Position numbers and translations under genes: made by a program
NCBI RefSeq assembly: GCF_949628215.1
Contig: NW_027441111.1
Location: forward strand, 1-64,000
Length of the DNA: 64,000 nucleotides
Direction: 5' to 3'
Source: Phalacrocorax aristotelis
Lineage: Eukaryota > Chordata > Aves > Suliformes > Phalacrocoracidae
Part shown: piece by piece, positions 34,401-48,600 of the stretch
How positions within the stretch are numbered: the first letter of the stretch is position 1
How the letters are laid out: each line of letters starts with the position of its first letter
Notes under the pieces: model-generated
What the model was told of the DNA's origin: nothing
The model's input: the letters and a program-made list of their open reading frames with translations, nothing else
The model's database searches: none

Positions 34401-37400
34401 GGCAGGGAACTGGGATGTACTGGGAGGGGATTGGGATGTACTGGGAGGGAACTGGTATGTACTGGGAGGGAACTGGGATGTACTGGGCTGCACTGGTAGG
34501 GAACTGGGATGTACTGGGAGGAAACTGGAATGTCCCAGTTGACACCCACTTCCCTCCCAATGCCTCCCAGTATATCCCAGTTTCCTCCCAGTATATCCCA
34601 GTTTCCTCCCAGTACATCCCAGTAAATCCCAGCTCGCTGCCAGTACATGCCAATACATTGCTGTACATTCCAGTTCTGTTCCTGTACATCCCAATACATC
34701 CCCGTTCCATGCCAGTACATCCCAGTTTCCTACCAGTTCATCCCCGTACATCCCAATTCCCTCCCGGTTCACTACCACTTCTTTCCCAGTGCCTCCCAAT
34801 ACATCCCAGTTCCGTCCCATTACATCCCAGTACATCCCAGTTCCCTCCCAGTACGTCCCAGGTCCCTCCCAGTACATCCCAGGTCCCTCCCAGTACTGGG
34901 AGGGAACTGGGATGTACTGGGAGGCACTACAATGTGCGGGGATGCCCTGGGATGTACCGTGGAGGAACTAGGATGTACAGGCTTGTACTGGGTTGTACCG
35001 GGTGGAACTGGCAGGGATTTGAAATGTCCTAGGATCTACTAGGATGTACTGGGAGGTAACTGTTATGTACTGGGAGTGAACTGGGAGGGAACTGGGATGT
35101 ACTGGGAGGGAACTGGGACGTAGTGTGAGGACACTGGGATGTACTGGTATGTACTGGGAGGGAAGTGTTATGTACTGAGGGGAACTGGGACGTACTGGGA
35201 TGTACTGGGAGGGAACTGTGAAGTACTGGGATGTACTGGGAGTGAACTGGGAGGGAACTGGTATGTAGTAGGATGTACTGGGTGGGAACTGGGATGTACC
35301 AGGATGTACTGGGATGTACTGGGAGGGAACTGGTATGTACTGGGAGGGAACTGGGACGTACTGGGAGGGAACTGGGATGTACTGGGATGTACTGGGACGG
35401 ACTGGGAGGGAACTGGGATGTACTGGGAGGGATCTGGGCTGCACTGGTAGGGAACTGGGATGTACTGGGAGGAAACTGGAATGTCCCAGTTTACACCCAC
35501 TTCCCTCCCAGGTTCCTCCCAGTATATCCCAGTTTCCTCCCAGTATATCCCAGTTTCCTCCCAGTACATCCCAGTAAATCCCAGTTCGCTCCCAGTACAT
35601 CCCAGTACATCGCAGTACATTCCAGTTCCGTTCCTGTACATCCCAATACATCCCCATTCCATGCCAGTACATCCCAGTTCCCTACCAGTTCATCCCCGTA
35701 CATCCCAATTCCCTCCCGGTTCACTACCACTTCTTTCCCAGTTCCGTCCCATTACATCCCAGTTCCGTCCCATTACATCCCAGTACATCCCAGTTCCCTC
35801 CCAGTACATCCCAGGTCCCTCCCAGTACATCCCAGTTCCCTCCCAGTACTGGGAGGGAACTGGGATGTACTGGGAGGCACTACAATGTGCGGGGATGCCC
35901 TGGGATGTACTGTGGAGGAACTAGGATGTACAGGCTTGTACTGGGTTGTACCGGGTGGAACTGGCAGGGATTTGGGATGTACCAGGATCTACTGGGATGT
36001 ACTGGGAGGTAACTGTTATGTACTGGGAAGGAACAGGAAGGGAACTGGGATGTACTGGTAGGGAACTGGGATGTACTGGGAGGGAACTGGGACGTACTGT
36101 GAGGACACTGGGATGTACTGGTATGTACTGGGAGGGAAGTGTTATGTACTGAGGGGAACTGGGACGTACTGGGATGTACTGGGAGGGAACTGTGAAGTAC
36201 TGGGATGTACTGGGAGTGAACTGGGAGGGAACTGGTATGTAGTAGGATGTACTGGGTGGGAACTGGGATGTACCAGGATGTACTGGGATGTACTGGGAGG
36301 GAACTGGTATGTACTGGGAGGGAACTGGGATGTACTGGGATGTAGTGGGAGGGAACTGGGAGGGAACTGGGATGTACTGGGAGGGAACTGGTATGTACTG
36401 GGAGGGAACTGGGATGTACTGGGACATACTGGCAGGGAACTGGGATGTACTGGGAGGGAACTGGTATGTACTGGGAGGGAACTGGGATGTACTGGGCTGC
36501 ACTGGTAGGGAACTGGGATGTACTGGGAGGAAACTGGAATGTCCCAGTTGACACCCACTTCCCTCCCAATGCCTCCCAGTATATCCCAGTTTCCTCCCAG
36601 TATATCCCAGTTTCCTCCCAGTACATCCCAGTAAATCCCAGCTCGCTGCCAGTACATGCCAATACATTGCTGTACATTCCAGTTCTGTTCCTGTACATCC
36701 CAATACATCCCCGTTCCATGCCAGTACATCCCAGTTTCCTACCAGTTCATCCCCGTACATCCCAATTCCCTCCCGGTTCACTACCACTTCTTTCCCAGTG
36801 CCTCCCAATACATCCCAGTTCCGTCCCATTACATCCCAGTACATCCCAGTTCCCTCCCAGTACGTCCCAGGTCCCTCCCAGTACATCCCAGGTCCCTCCC
36901 AGTACTGGGAGGCACTACAATGTGCGGGGATGCCCTGGGATGTACCGTGGAGGAACTAGGATGTACAGGCTTGTACTGGGTTGTACCGGGTGGAACTGGC
37001 AGGGATTTGAAATGTCCTAGGATCTACTAGGATGTACTGGGAGGTAACTGTTATGTACTGGGAGTGAACTGGGAGGGAACTGGGATGTACTGGGAGGGAA
37101 CTGGGACGTAGTGTGAGGACACTGGGATGTACTGGTATGTACTGGGAGGGAAGTGTTATGTACTGAGGGGAACTGGGACGTACTGGGATGTACTGGGAGG
37201 GAACTGTGAAGTACTGGGATGTACTGGGAGTGAACTGGGAGGGAACTGGTATGTAGTAGGATGTACTGGGTGGGAACTGGGATGTACCAGGATGTACTGG
37301 GATGTACTGGGAGGGAACTGGTATGTACTGGGAGGGAACTGGGATGTACTGGGAGGGAACTGGGATGTACTGGGATGTAGTGGGAGGGAACTGGGAGGGA

Positions 37401-38828
37401 ACTGGGATGTACTGGGAGGGAACTAGTATGTACTGGGAGGGAACTGGGATGTACTGGGAGGGGATTGGGACGGACTGGGAGGGAACTGGGATGTACTGGG
37501 CTGCACTGGTAGGGAACTGGGATGTACTGGGAGGAAACTGGAATGTCCCAGTTGACACCCACTTCCCTCCCAGTGCCTCCAGTATATCCCAGTTTCCTCC
37601 CAGTACATCCCAGTAAATCCCAGCTCGCTGCCAGTACATCCCAGTACATCGCAGTACATTCCAGTTCCGTTCCTGTACATCCCAATACATCCCCGTTCCA
37701 TGCCAGTACATCCCAGTTCCCAACCAGTTCATCCCCGTACATTCCAGTTCCCTCCCGGTTCACTACCACTTCTTTCCCAGTTCCGTCCCATTACATCCCA
37801 GTACATCCCAGTTCCCTCCCAGTACGTCCCAGGTCCCTCCCAGTACATCCCAGGTCCCTCCCAGTACTGGGAGGCACTACAATGTGCGGGGATGCCCTGG
37901 GATGTACCGTGGAGGAACTAGGATGTACAGGCTTGTACTGGGTTGTACCGGGTGGAACTGGCAGGGATTTGAAATGTCCTAGGATCTACTAGGATGTACT
38001 GGGAGGTAACTGTTATGTACTGGGAGTGAACTGGGAGGGAACTGGGATGTACTGGGAGGGAACTGGGACGTAGTGTGAGGACACTGGGATGTACTGGTAT
38101 GTACTGGGAGGGAAGTGTTATGTACTGAGGGGAACTGGGACGTACTGGGATGTACTGGGAGGGAACTGTGAAGTACTGGGATGTACTGGGAGTGAACTGG
38201 GAGGGAACTGGTATGTAGTAGGATGTACTGGGTGGGAACTGGGATGTACCAGGATGTACTGGGATGTACTGGGAGGGAACTGGTATGTACTGGGAGGGAA
38301 CTGGGATGTACTGGGAGGGAACTGGGATGTACTGGGATGTAGTGGGAGGGAACTGGGAGGGAACTGGGATGTACTGGGAGGGAACTAGTATGTACTGGGA
38401 GGGAACTGGGATGTACTGGGAGGGGATTGGGACGGACTGGGAGGGAACTGGGATGTACTGGGCTGCACTGGTAGGGAACTGGGATGTACTGGGAGGAAAC
38501 TGGAATGTCCCAGTTGACACCCACTTCCCTCCCAGTGCCTCCCAGTATATCCCAGTTTCCTCCCAGTACATCCCAGTAAATCCCAGCTCGCTGCCAGTAC
38601 ATCCCAGTACATCGCAGTACATTCCAGTTCCGTTCCTGTACATCCCAATACATCCCCGTTCCATGCCAGTACATCCCAGTTCCCAACCAGTTCATCCCCG
38701 TACATTCCAGTTCCCTCCCGGTTCACTACCACTTCTTTCCCAGTTCCGTCCCATTACATCCCAGTACATCCCAGGTCCCTCCCAGTACATCTCAGTTCCC
38801 TTCCAGTACATCCCAGGTCCCTCCCAGT
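31475..38828. repeat. Second-order block (~7.3 kb), copy 1
   Basis: Landmarks and spacings are 31504 B 1026, 32530 A 1318 (long), 33848 B 1076, 34924 A 953, 35877 B 1035, 36912 A 962 and 37874 A 984. The first three units recur at 38858-42257 with an offset of 7354 then 7333 bp, a single 21-bp difference. Units 36912 and 37874 are adjacent near-copies (offset 962) and both lack the 21-bp dimer at the palindrome. A 2-bp loss (GCCTCCAGTATATCC instead of GCCTCCCAGTATATCC-type spacing) occurs near 37577. Confidence 0.85.
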
Positions 38829-41800
38829 ACTGGGAGGGAACTGGGATGTACTGGGAGGCACTACAATGTGCGGGGATGCCCTGGGATGTACTGTGGAGGA
38901 ACTAGGATGTACAGGCTTGTACTGGGTTGTACCGGGTGGAACTGGCAGGGATTTGGGATGTACCAGGATCTACTGGGATGTACTGGGAGGTAACTGTTAT
39001 GTACTGGGAAGGAACAGGGAGGTAACTGGGATGTACTGGTAGGGAACTGGGATGTACTGGGAGGGAACTGGGACGTACTGTGAGGACACTGGGATGTACT
39101 GGTATGTACTGGGAGGGAAGTGTTATGTACTGAGGGGAACTGGGACGTACTGGGATGTACTGGGAGGGAACTGTGAAGTACTGGGATGTACTGGGAGTGA
39201 ACTGGGAGGGAACTGGTATGTAGTAGGATGTACTGGGTGGGAACTGGGATGTACCGGGAGGGAACTGGTATGTACTGGGAGGGAACTGGGATGTACTGGG
39301 AGGGAACTGGGATGTACTGGGATGTAGTGGGAGGGAACTGGGAGGGAACTGGGATGTACTGGGAGGGAACTAGTATGTACTGGGAGGGAACTGGGATGTA
39401 CTGGGAGGGGATTGGGACGGACTGGGAGGGAACTGGGATGTACTGGGCTGCACTGGTAGGGAACTGGGATGTACTGGGAGGAAACTGGAATGTCCCAGTT
39501 GACACCCACTTCGCTCCCAATGCCTCCCAGTATATCCCAGTTTCCTCCCAGTATATCCCAGTTTCCTCCCAGTACATCCCAGTAAATCCCAGCTCGCTGC
39601 CAGTACATGCCAATACATTGCTGTACATTCCAGTTCTGTTCCTGTACATCCCAATACATCCCCGTTCCATGCCAGTACATCCCAGTTTCCTACCAGTTCA
39701 TCCCCGTACATCCCAATTCCCTCCCGGTTCACTACCACTTCTTTCCCAGTGCCTCCCAATACATCCCAGTTCCGTCCCATTACATCCCAGTACATCCCAG
39801 TTCCCTCCCAGTACGTCCCAGGTCCCTCCCAGTACTGGGAGGGAACTGGGATGTACTGGGAGGCACTACAATGTGCGGGGATGCCCTGGGATGTACCGTG
39901 GAGGAACTAGGATGTACAGGCTTGTACTGGGTTGTACCGGGTGGAACTGGCAGGGATTTGAAATGTCCTAGGATCTACTAGGATGTACTGGGAGGTAACT
40001 GTTATGTACTGGGAGTGAACTGGGAGGGAACTGGGATGTACTGGGATGGAACTGGGATGTACTGTGAGGGAACTGGGACGTAGTGTGAGGACACTGGGAT
40101 GTACTGTTATGTACTGGGAGGGAAGTGTTATGTACTGAGGGGAACTGGTGCGTACTGGGATGTACTGGGATGGAACTGTGAAGTACTGGGATGTACTGGG
40201 AGTGAACTGGGAGGGAACTGGTATGTAGTAGGATGTACTGGGTGGGAACTGGGATGTACCAGGATGTACTGGGATGTACTGGGAGGGAACTGGTATGTAC
40301 TGGGAGGGAACTGGGATGTAGTGGGAGGGAACTGGGAGGGAACTGGGATGTACTGGGAGGGAACTGGGATGTACTGGGACATACTGGCAGGGAACTGGGA
40401 TGTACTGGGAGGGGATTGGGATGTACTGGGAGGGAACTTGGATGTATTGGGAGGGAAGTGTTATGTACCAAGGGGGAACTGGGACGTACTGGGATGTAGT
40501 GGGAGTGAACTGTGAAGTACTGGGATGTACTGTGAGGGAACTGGGATGTACTGGGAGGGAACTTTAAAGTACTGGGATGTACTTAGAGGAAACTGGGAGG
40601 CAACTGGCATGTACTGGGATGTACTGGAATGGAACTGAGAGTGAACTGTGTGTGAACTGGGAGGGAACTGGGATGTACTGTGAGGGAACTGGGATGTACT
40701 GGGATGTACTGGGAGGGACTGGGAGGGATCTGGGATGTACTGGGCTGCACTGGTAGGGAACTGGGATGTACTGGGAGGAAACTGGAATGTCCCAGTTGAC
40801 ACCCACTTCCCTCCCAATGCCTCCCAGTTTATCCCAGTTTCCTCCCAGTATATCCCAGTTTCCTCCCAGTACATCCCAGTAAATCCCAGTTCGCTCCCAG
40901 TACATCCCAGTACATCGCAGTACATTCCAGTTCCGTTCCTGTACATCCCAATACATCCCCGTTCCATGCCAGTACATCCCAGTTTCCTACCAGTTCATCC
41001 CCGTACATCCCAATTCCCTCCCGGTTCACTACCACTTCTTTCCCAGTGCCTCCCAATACATCCCAGTTCCGTCCCATTACATCCCAGTACATCCCAGTTC
41101 CCTCCCAGTACGTCCCAGTTCCCTCCCAGTACATCCCAGGTCCCTCCCAGTACTGGGAGGGAACTGGGATGTACTGGGAGGCACTACAATGTGCGGGGAT
41201 GCCCTGGGATGTACAGTGGAGGAACTAGGATGTACAGGCTTGTACTGGGTTGTACCGGGTGGAACTGGCAGGGATTTGGGATGTACCAGGATCTACTGGG
41301 ATGTACTGGGATGTACTGGGAGGTAACTGTTATGTACTGGGAGTGAACTGGGAGGGAACTGGGACGTACTGGTAGGGAACTGGGATGTACTGTGAGGGAA
41401 CTGGGACGTACTGTGAGGACACTGGGATGTACTGTTATGTACTGGGAGGGAAGTGTTATGTACTGAGGGGAACTGGTGTGTACTGGGATGTACCGGGTGG
41501 AACTGTGAAGTACTGGGATGTACTGGTAGTGAACTGGGAGGGAACTGGTATGTAGTAGGATGTACTGGGTGGGAACTGGGATGTACCAGGATGTACTGGG
41601 ATATACTGGGAGGGAACTGGGATTTACTGGGAGGGAACTGGGATGTAGTGGGAGGGAACTGGGAGGGAACTGGGATGTACTGGGAGGGAACTGGTATGTA
41701 CTGGGAGGGAACTGGGATGTACTGGGACATACTGGCAGGGAACTGGGATGTACTGGGAGGGGATTGGGATGTACTGGGAGGGAACTGGTATGTACTGGGA

Positions 41801-44800
41801 GGGAACTGGGATGTACTGGGCTGCACTGGTAGGGAACTGGGATGTACTGGGAGGAAACTGGAATGTCCCAGTTGACACCCACTTCCCTCCCAATGCCTCC
41901 CAGTATATCCCAGTTTCCTCCCAGTATATCCCAGTTTCCTCCCAGTACATCCCAGTAAATCCCAGCTCGCTGCCAGTACATGCCAATACATTGCTGTACA
42001 TTCCAGTTCTGTTCCTGTACATCCCAATACATCCCCGTTCCATGCCAGTACATCCCAGTTTCCTACCAGTTCATCCCCGTACATCCCAATTCCCTCCCGG
42101 TTCACTACCACTTCTTTCCCAGTGCCTCCCAATACATCCCAGTTCCGTCCCATTACATCCCAGTACATCCCAGTTCCCTCCCAGTACGTCCCAGGTCCCT
42201 CCCAGTACATCCCAGGTCCCTCCCAGTACTGGGAGGGAACTGGGATGTACTGGGAGGCACTACAATGTGCGGGGATGCCCTGGGATGTACCGTGGAGGAA
42301 CTAGGATGTACAGGCTTGTACTGGGTTGTACCGGGTGGAACTGGCAGGGATTTGAAATGTCCTAGGATCTACTAGGATGTACTGGGAGGTAACTGTTATG
42401 TACTGGGAGTGAACTGGGAGGGAACTGGGATGTACTGGTAGGGAACTGGGATGTACTGTGAGGGAACTGGGACGTAGTGTGAGGACACTGGGATGTACTG
42501 TTATGTACTGGGAGGGAAGTGTTATGTACTGAGGGGAACTGGTGCGTACTGGGATGTACTGGGATGGAACTGTGAAGTACTGGGATGTACTGGGAGTGAA
42601 CTGGGAGGGAACTGGTATGTAGTAGGATGTACTGGGTGGGAACTGGGATGTACCAGGATGTACTGGGATGTACTGGGAGGGCACTGGTATGTACTGGGAG
42701 GGAACTGGGATGTAGTGGGAGGGAACTGGGAGGGAACTGGGATGTACTGGGAGGGAACTGGGATGTACTGGGAGGGAACTGGGATGTACTGGGACATACT
42801 GGCAGGGAACTGGGATGTACTGGGAGGGGATTGGGATGTACTGGGAGGGAACTTGGATGTATTGGGAGGGAAGTGTTATGTACCAAGGGGGAACTGGGAC
42901 GTACTGGGATGTAGTGGGAGTGAACTGTGAAGTACTGGGATGTACTGTGAGGGAACTGGGATGTACTGGGAGGGAACTTTAAAGTACTGGGATGTACTTA
43001 GAGGAAACTGGGAGGCAACTGGCATGTACTGGGATGTACTGGAATGGAACTGAGAGTGAACTGTGTGTGAACTGGGAGGGAACTGGGATGTACTGTGAGG
43101 GAACTGGGATGTACTGGGATGTACTGGGAGGGACTGGGAGGGATCTGGGATGTACTGGGCTGCACTGGTAGGGAACTGGGATGTACTGGGAGGAAACTGG
43201 AATGTCCCAGTTGACACCCACTTCCCTCCCAATGCCTCCCAGTTTATCCCAGTTTCCTCCCAGTATATCCCAGTTTCCTCCCAGTACATCCCAGTAAATC
43301 CCAGTTCGCTCCCAGTACATCCCAGTACATCGCAGTACATTCCAGTTCCGTTCCTGTACATCCCAATACATCCCCGTTCCATGCCAGTACATCCCAGTTT
43401 CCTACCAGTTCATCCCCGTACAGCCCAATTGCCTCCCGGTTCACTACCACTTCTTTCCCAGTGCCTCCCAATACATCCCAGTTCCGTCCCATTACATCCC
43501 AGTACATCCCAGTTCCCTCCCAGTACGTCCCAGTTCCCTCCCAGTACATCCCAGGTCCCTCCCAGTACTGGGAGGGAACTGGGATGTACTGGGAGGCACT
43601 ACAATGTGCGGGGATGCCCTGGGATGTACTGTGGAGGAACTAGGATGTACAGGCTTGTACTGGGTTGTACCGGGTGGAACTGGCAGGGATTTGGGATGTA
43701 CCAGGATCTACTGGGATGTACTGGGATGTACTGGGAGGGAACTGTTATGTACTGGGAGTGAACTGGGAGGGAACTGGGACGTACTGGTAGGGAACTGGGA
43801 TGTACTGTGAGGGAACTGGGACGTACTGTGAGGACACTGGGATGTACTGTTATGTACTGGGAGGGAAGTGTTATGTACTGAGGGGAACTGGTGTGTACTG
43901 GGATGTACCGGGTGGAACTGTGAAGTACTGGGATGTACTGGTAGTGAACTGGGAGGGAACTGGTATGTAGTAGGATGTACTGGGTGGGAACTGGGATGTA
44001 CCAGGATGTACTGGGATGTACTGGGAGGGAACTGGGATTTACTGGGAGGGAACTGGGATGTAGTGGGAGGGAACTGGGAGGGAACTGGGATGTACTGGGA
44101 GGGAACTGGTATGTACTGGGAGGGAACTGGGATGTACTGGGACATACTGGCAGGGAACTGGGATGTACTGGGAGGGGATTGGGATGTACTGGGAGGGAAC
44201 TGGTATGTACTGGGAGGGAACTGGGATGTACTGGGCTGCACTGGTAGGGAACTGGGATGTACTGGGAGGAAACTGGAATGTCCCAGTTGACACCCACTTC
44301 CCTCCCAATGCCTCCCAGTATATCCCAGTTTCCTCCCAGTACATCCCAGTAAATCCCAGCTCGCTGCCAGTACATCCCAGTACATCGCAGTACATTCCAG
44401 TTCCGTTCCTGTACATCCCAATACATCCCCGTTCCATGCCAGTACATCCCAGTTCCCAACCAGTTCATCCCCGTACATTCCAGTTCCCTCCCGGTTCACT
44501 ACCACTTCTTTCCCAGTTCCGTCCCATTACATCCCAGTTCCGTCCCATTACATCCCAGTACATCCCAGGTCCCTCCCAGTACATCCCAGGTCCCTCCCAG
44601 TACATCCCAGGTCCCTCCCAGTACTGGGAGGGAACTGGGATGTACTGGGAGGCACTACAATGTGCGGGGATGCCCTGGGATGTACTGTGGAGGAACTAGG
44701 ATGTACAGGCTTGTACTGGGTTGTACCGGGTGGAACTGGCAGGGATTTGGGATGTACCAGGATCTACTGGGATGTACTGGGAGGTAACTGTTATGTACTG

Positions 44801-45648
44801 GGAAGGAACAGGGAGGTAACTGGGATGTACTGGTAGGGAACTGGGATGTACTGGGAGGGAACTGGGACGTACTGTGAGGACACTGGGATGTACTGGTATG
44901 TACTGGGAGGGAAGTGTTATGTACTGAGGGGAACTGGGACGTACTGGGATGTACTGGGAGGGAACTGTGAAGTACTGGGATGTACTGGGAGTGAACTGGG
45001 AGGGAACTGGTATGTAGTAGGATGTACTGGATGGGAACTGGGATGTACCGGGAGGGAACTGGTATGTACTGGGAGGGAACTGGTATGTACTGGGAGGGAA
45101 CTGGGATGTACTGGGATGTAGTGGGAGGGAACTGGGAGGGAACTGGGATGTACTGGGAGGGAACTAGTATGTACTGGGAGGGAACTGGGATGTACTGGGA
45201 GGGGATTGGGACGGACTGGGAGGGAACTGGGATGTACTGGGCTGCACTGGTAGGGAACTGGGATGTACTGGGAGGAAACTGGAATGTCCCAGTTGACACC
45301 CACTTCGCTCCCAATGCCTCCCAGTATATCCCAGTTTCCTCCCAGTATATCCCAGTTTCCTCCCAGTACATCCCAGTAAATCCCAGCTCGCTGCCAGTAC
45401 ATGCCAATACATTGCTGTACATTCCAGTTCTGTTCCTGTACATCCCAATACATCCCCGTTCCATGCCAGTACATCCCAGTTTCCTACCAGTTCATCCCCG
45501 TACATCCCAATTCCCTCCCGGTTCACTACCACTTCTTTCCCAGTGCCTCCCAATACATCCCAGTTCCGTCCCATTACATCCCAGTACATCCCAGTTCCCT
45601 CCCAGTACGTCCCAGGTCCCTCCCAGTACATCCCAGGTCCCTCCCAGT
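38829..45648. repeat. Second-order block (~7.3 kb), copy 2, then divergence
   Basis: Landmarks and spacings are 38858 B 1005, 39863 A 1318 (long), 41181 B 1076, 42257 A 1339 (long), 43596 B 1056 and 44652 B 1026. The first three match the block at 31504. The variants TACAGTGGAGG (33881 and 41215) and GGGATATACTGGG (34267 and 41600) are shared by the pair. From 42257 on, the order resembles 12210-15589 instead. Confidence 0.85.
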
Positions 45649-48600
45649 ACTGGGAGGGAACTGGGATGTACTGGGAGGCACTACAATGTGCGGGGATGCC
45701 CTGGGATGTACCGTGGAGGAACTAGGATGTACAGGCTTGTACTGGGTTGTACCGGGTGGAACTGGCAGGGATTTCGGATGTACCAGGATCTACTGGGATG
45801 TACTGGGAGGTAACTGTTATGTACTGGGAGTGAACTGGGAGGGAACTGGGATGTACTGGGAGGGAACTGGGACGTACCGTGAGGACACTGGGATGTACTG
45901 GTATGTACTGGGAGGGAAGTGTTATGTACTGAGGGGAACTGGGACGTACTGGGATGTACTGGGAGGGAACTGTGAAGTACTGGGATGTACTGGGAGTGAA
46001 CTGGGAGGGAACTGGTATGTAGTAGGATGTACTGGGTGGGAACTGGGATGTACCAGGATGTACTGGGATGTACTGGGAGGGAACTGGTATGTACTGGGAG
46101 GGAACTGGGACGTACTGGGAGGGAACTGGGATGTACTGGGATGTACTGGGACGGACTGGGAGGGAACTGGGATGTACTGGGAGGGATCTGGGATGTACTG
46201 GGATGCACTGGTAGGGAACTGGGATGTACTGGGAGGAAACTGGAATGTCCCAGTTGACACCCACTTCCCTCCCAGTGCCTCCCAGTATATCCCAGTTTCC
46301 TCCCAGTACATCCCAGTACATCCCAGATCCCTCCCAGTACATCCCAGTACATCGCAGTACATTCCAGTTCCGTTCCTGTACATCCCAATACATCCCCGTT
46401 CCATGCCAGTACATCCCAGTTCCCAACCAGTTCATCCCCGTACATTCCAGTTCCCTCCCGGTTCACTACCACTTCTTTCCCAGTTCCGTCCCATTACATC
46501 CCAGTTCCGTCCCATTACATCCCAGTACATCCCAGGTCCCTCCCAGTACATCCCAGTTCCCTTCCAGTACATCCCAGGTCCCTCCCAGTACTGGGAGGGA
46601 ACTGGGATGTACTGGGAGGCACTACAATGTGCGGGGATGCCCTGGGATGTACTGTGGAGGAACTAGGATGTACAGGCTTGTACTGGGTTGTACCGGGTGG
46701 AACTGGCAGGGATTTGGGATGTACCAGGATCTACTGGGATGTACTGGGAGGTAACTGTTATGTACTGGGAAGGAACAGGAAGGGAACTGGGATGTACTGG
46801 TAGGGAACTGGGATGTACTGGGAGGGAACTGGGACGTACTGTGAGGACACTGGGATGTACTGGTATGTACTGGGAGGGAAGTGTTATGTACTGAGGGGAA
46901 CTGGGACGTACTGGGATGTACTGGGAGGGAACTGTGAAGTACTGGGATGTACTGGGAGTGAACTGGGAGGGAACTGGTATGTAGTAGGATGTACTGGGTG
47001 GGAACTGGGATGTACCAGGATGTACTGGGATGTACTGGGAGGGAACTGGTATGTACTGGGAGGGAACTGGGATGTAGTGGGAGGGAACTGGGAGGGAACT
47101 GGGATGTACTGGGAGGGAACTGGGATGTACTGGGAGGGAACTGGGATGTACTGGGACATACTGGCAGGGAACTGGGATGTACTGGGAGGGGATTGGGATG
47201 TACTGGGAGGGAACTTGGATGTATTGGGAGGGAAGTGTTATGTACCAAGGGGGAACTGGGACGTACTGGGATGTAGTGGGAGTGAACTGTGAAGTACTGG
47301 GATGTACTGTGAGGGAACTGGGATGTACTGGGAGGGAACTTTAAAGTACTGGGATGTACTTAGAGGAAACTGGGAGGCAACTGGCATGTACTGGGATGTA
47401 CTGGAATGGAACTGAGAGTGAACTGTGTGTGAACTGGGAGGGAACTGGGATGTACTGTGAGGGAACTGGGATGTACTGGGATGTACTGGGAGGGACTGGG
47501 AGGGATCTGGGATGTACTGGGCTGCACTGGTAGGGAACTGGGATGTACTGGGAGGAAACTGGAATGTCCCAGTTGACACCCACTTCCCTCCCAATGCCTC
47601 CCAGTTTATCCCAGTTTCCTCCCAGTATATCCCAGTTTCCTCCCAGTACATCCCAGTAAATCCCAGTTCGCTCCCAGTACATCCCAGTACATCGCAGTAC
47701 ATTCCAGTTCCGTTCCTGTACATCCCAATACATCCCCGTTCCATGCCAGTACATCCCAGTTTCCTACCAGTTCATCCCCGTACATCCCAATTCCCTCCCG
47801 GTTCACTACCACTTCTTTCCCAGTGCCTCCCAATACATCCCAGTTCCGTCCCATTACATCCCAGTACATCCCAGTTCCCTCCCAGTACGTCCCAGTTCCC
47901 TCCCAGTACATCCCAGGTCCCTCCCAGTACTGGGAGGGAACTGGGATGTACTGGGAGGCACTACAATGTGCGGGGATGCCCTGGGATGTACTGTGGAGGA
48001 ACTAGGATGTACAGGCTTGTACTGGGTTGTACCGGGTGGAACTGGCAGGGATTTGGGATGTACCAGGATCTACTGGGATGTACTGGGAGGTAACTGTTAT
48101 GTACTGGGAAGGAACAGGAAGGGAACTGGGATGTACTGGTAGGGAACTGGGATGTACTGGAGGGAACTGGGACGTACTGTGAGGACACTGTGATGTACTG
48201 GTATGTACTGGGAGGGGAAGTGTTATGTACTGAGGGGAACTGGGACGTACTGGGATGTACTGGAGGGAACTGTGAAGTACTGGGATGTACTGGGAGTGAA
48301 CTGGGAGGGAACTGGTATGTAGTAGGATGTTACTGGGTGGGAACTGGGATGTACCAGGATGTACTGGGATGTACTGGGAGGGAACTGGTATGTACTGGGA
48401 GGGAACTGGGATGTACTGGGATGTAGTGGGAGGGAACTGGGAGGGAACTGGGATGTACTGGGAGGGAACTGGTATGTACTGGGAGGGAACTGGGATGTAC
48501 TGGGACATACTGGCAGGGAACTGGGATGTACTGGGAGGGAACTGGTATGTACTGGGAGGGAACTGGGATGTACTGGGCTGCACTGGTAGGGAACTGGGAT

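Noticed and set aside
45401..46666. 421-codon open frame, the longest in the window
   Set aside because: It runs through a palindrome, a G-rich arm and a C-rich arm of the satellite, translating the repeat in both orientations. Its length follows from the stop-free 21-bp period, not from a gene.
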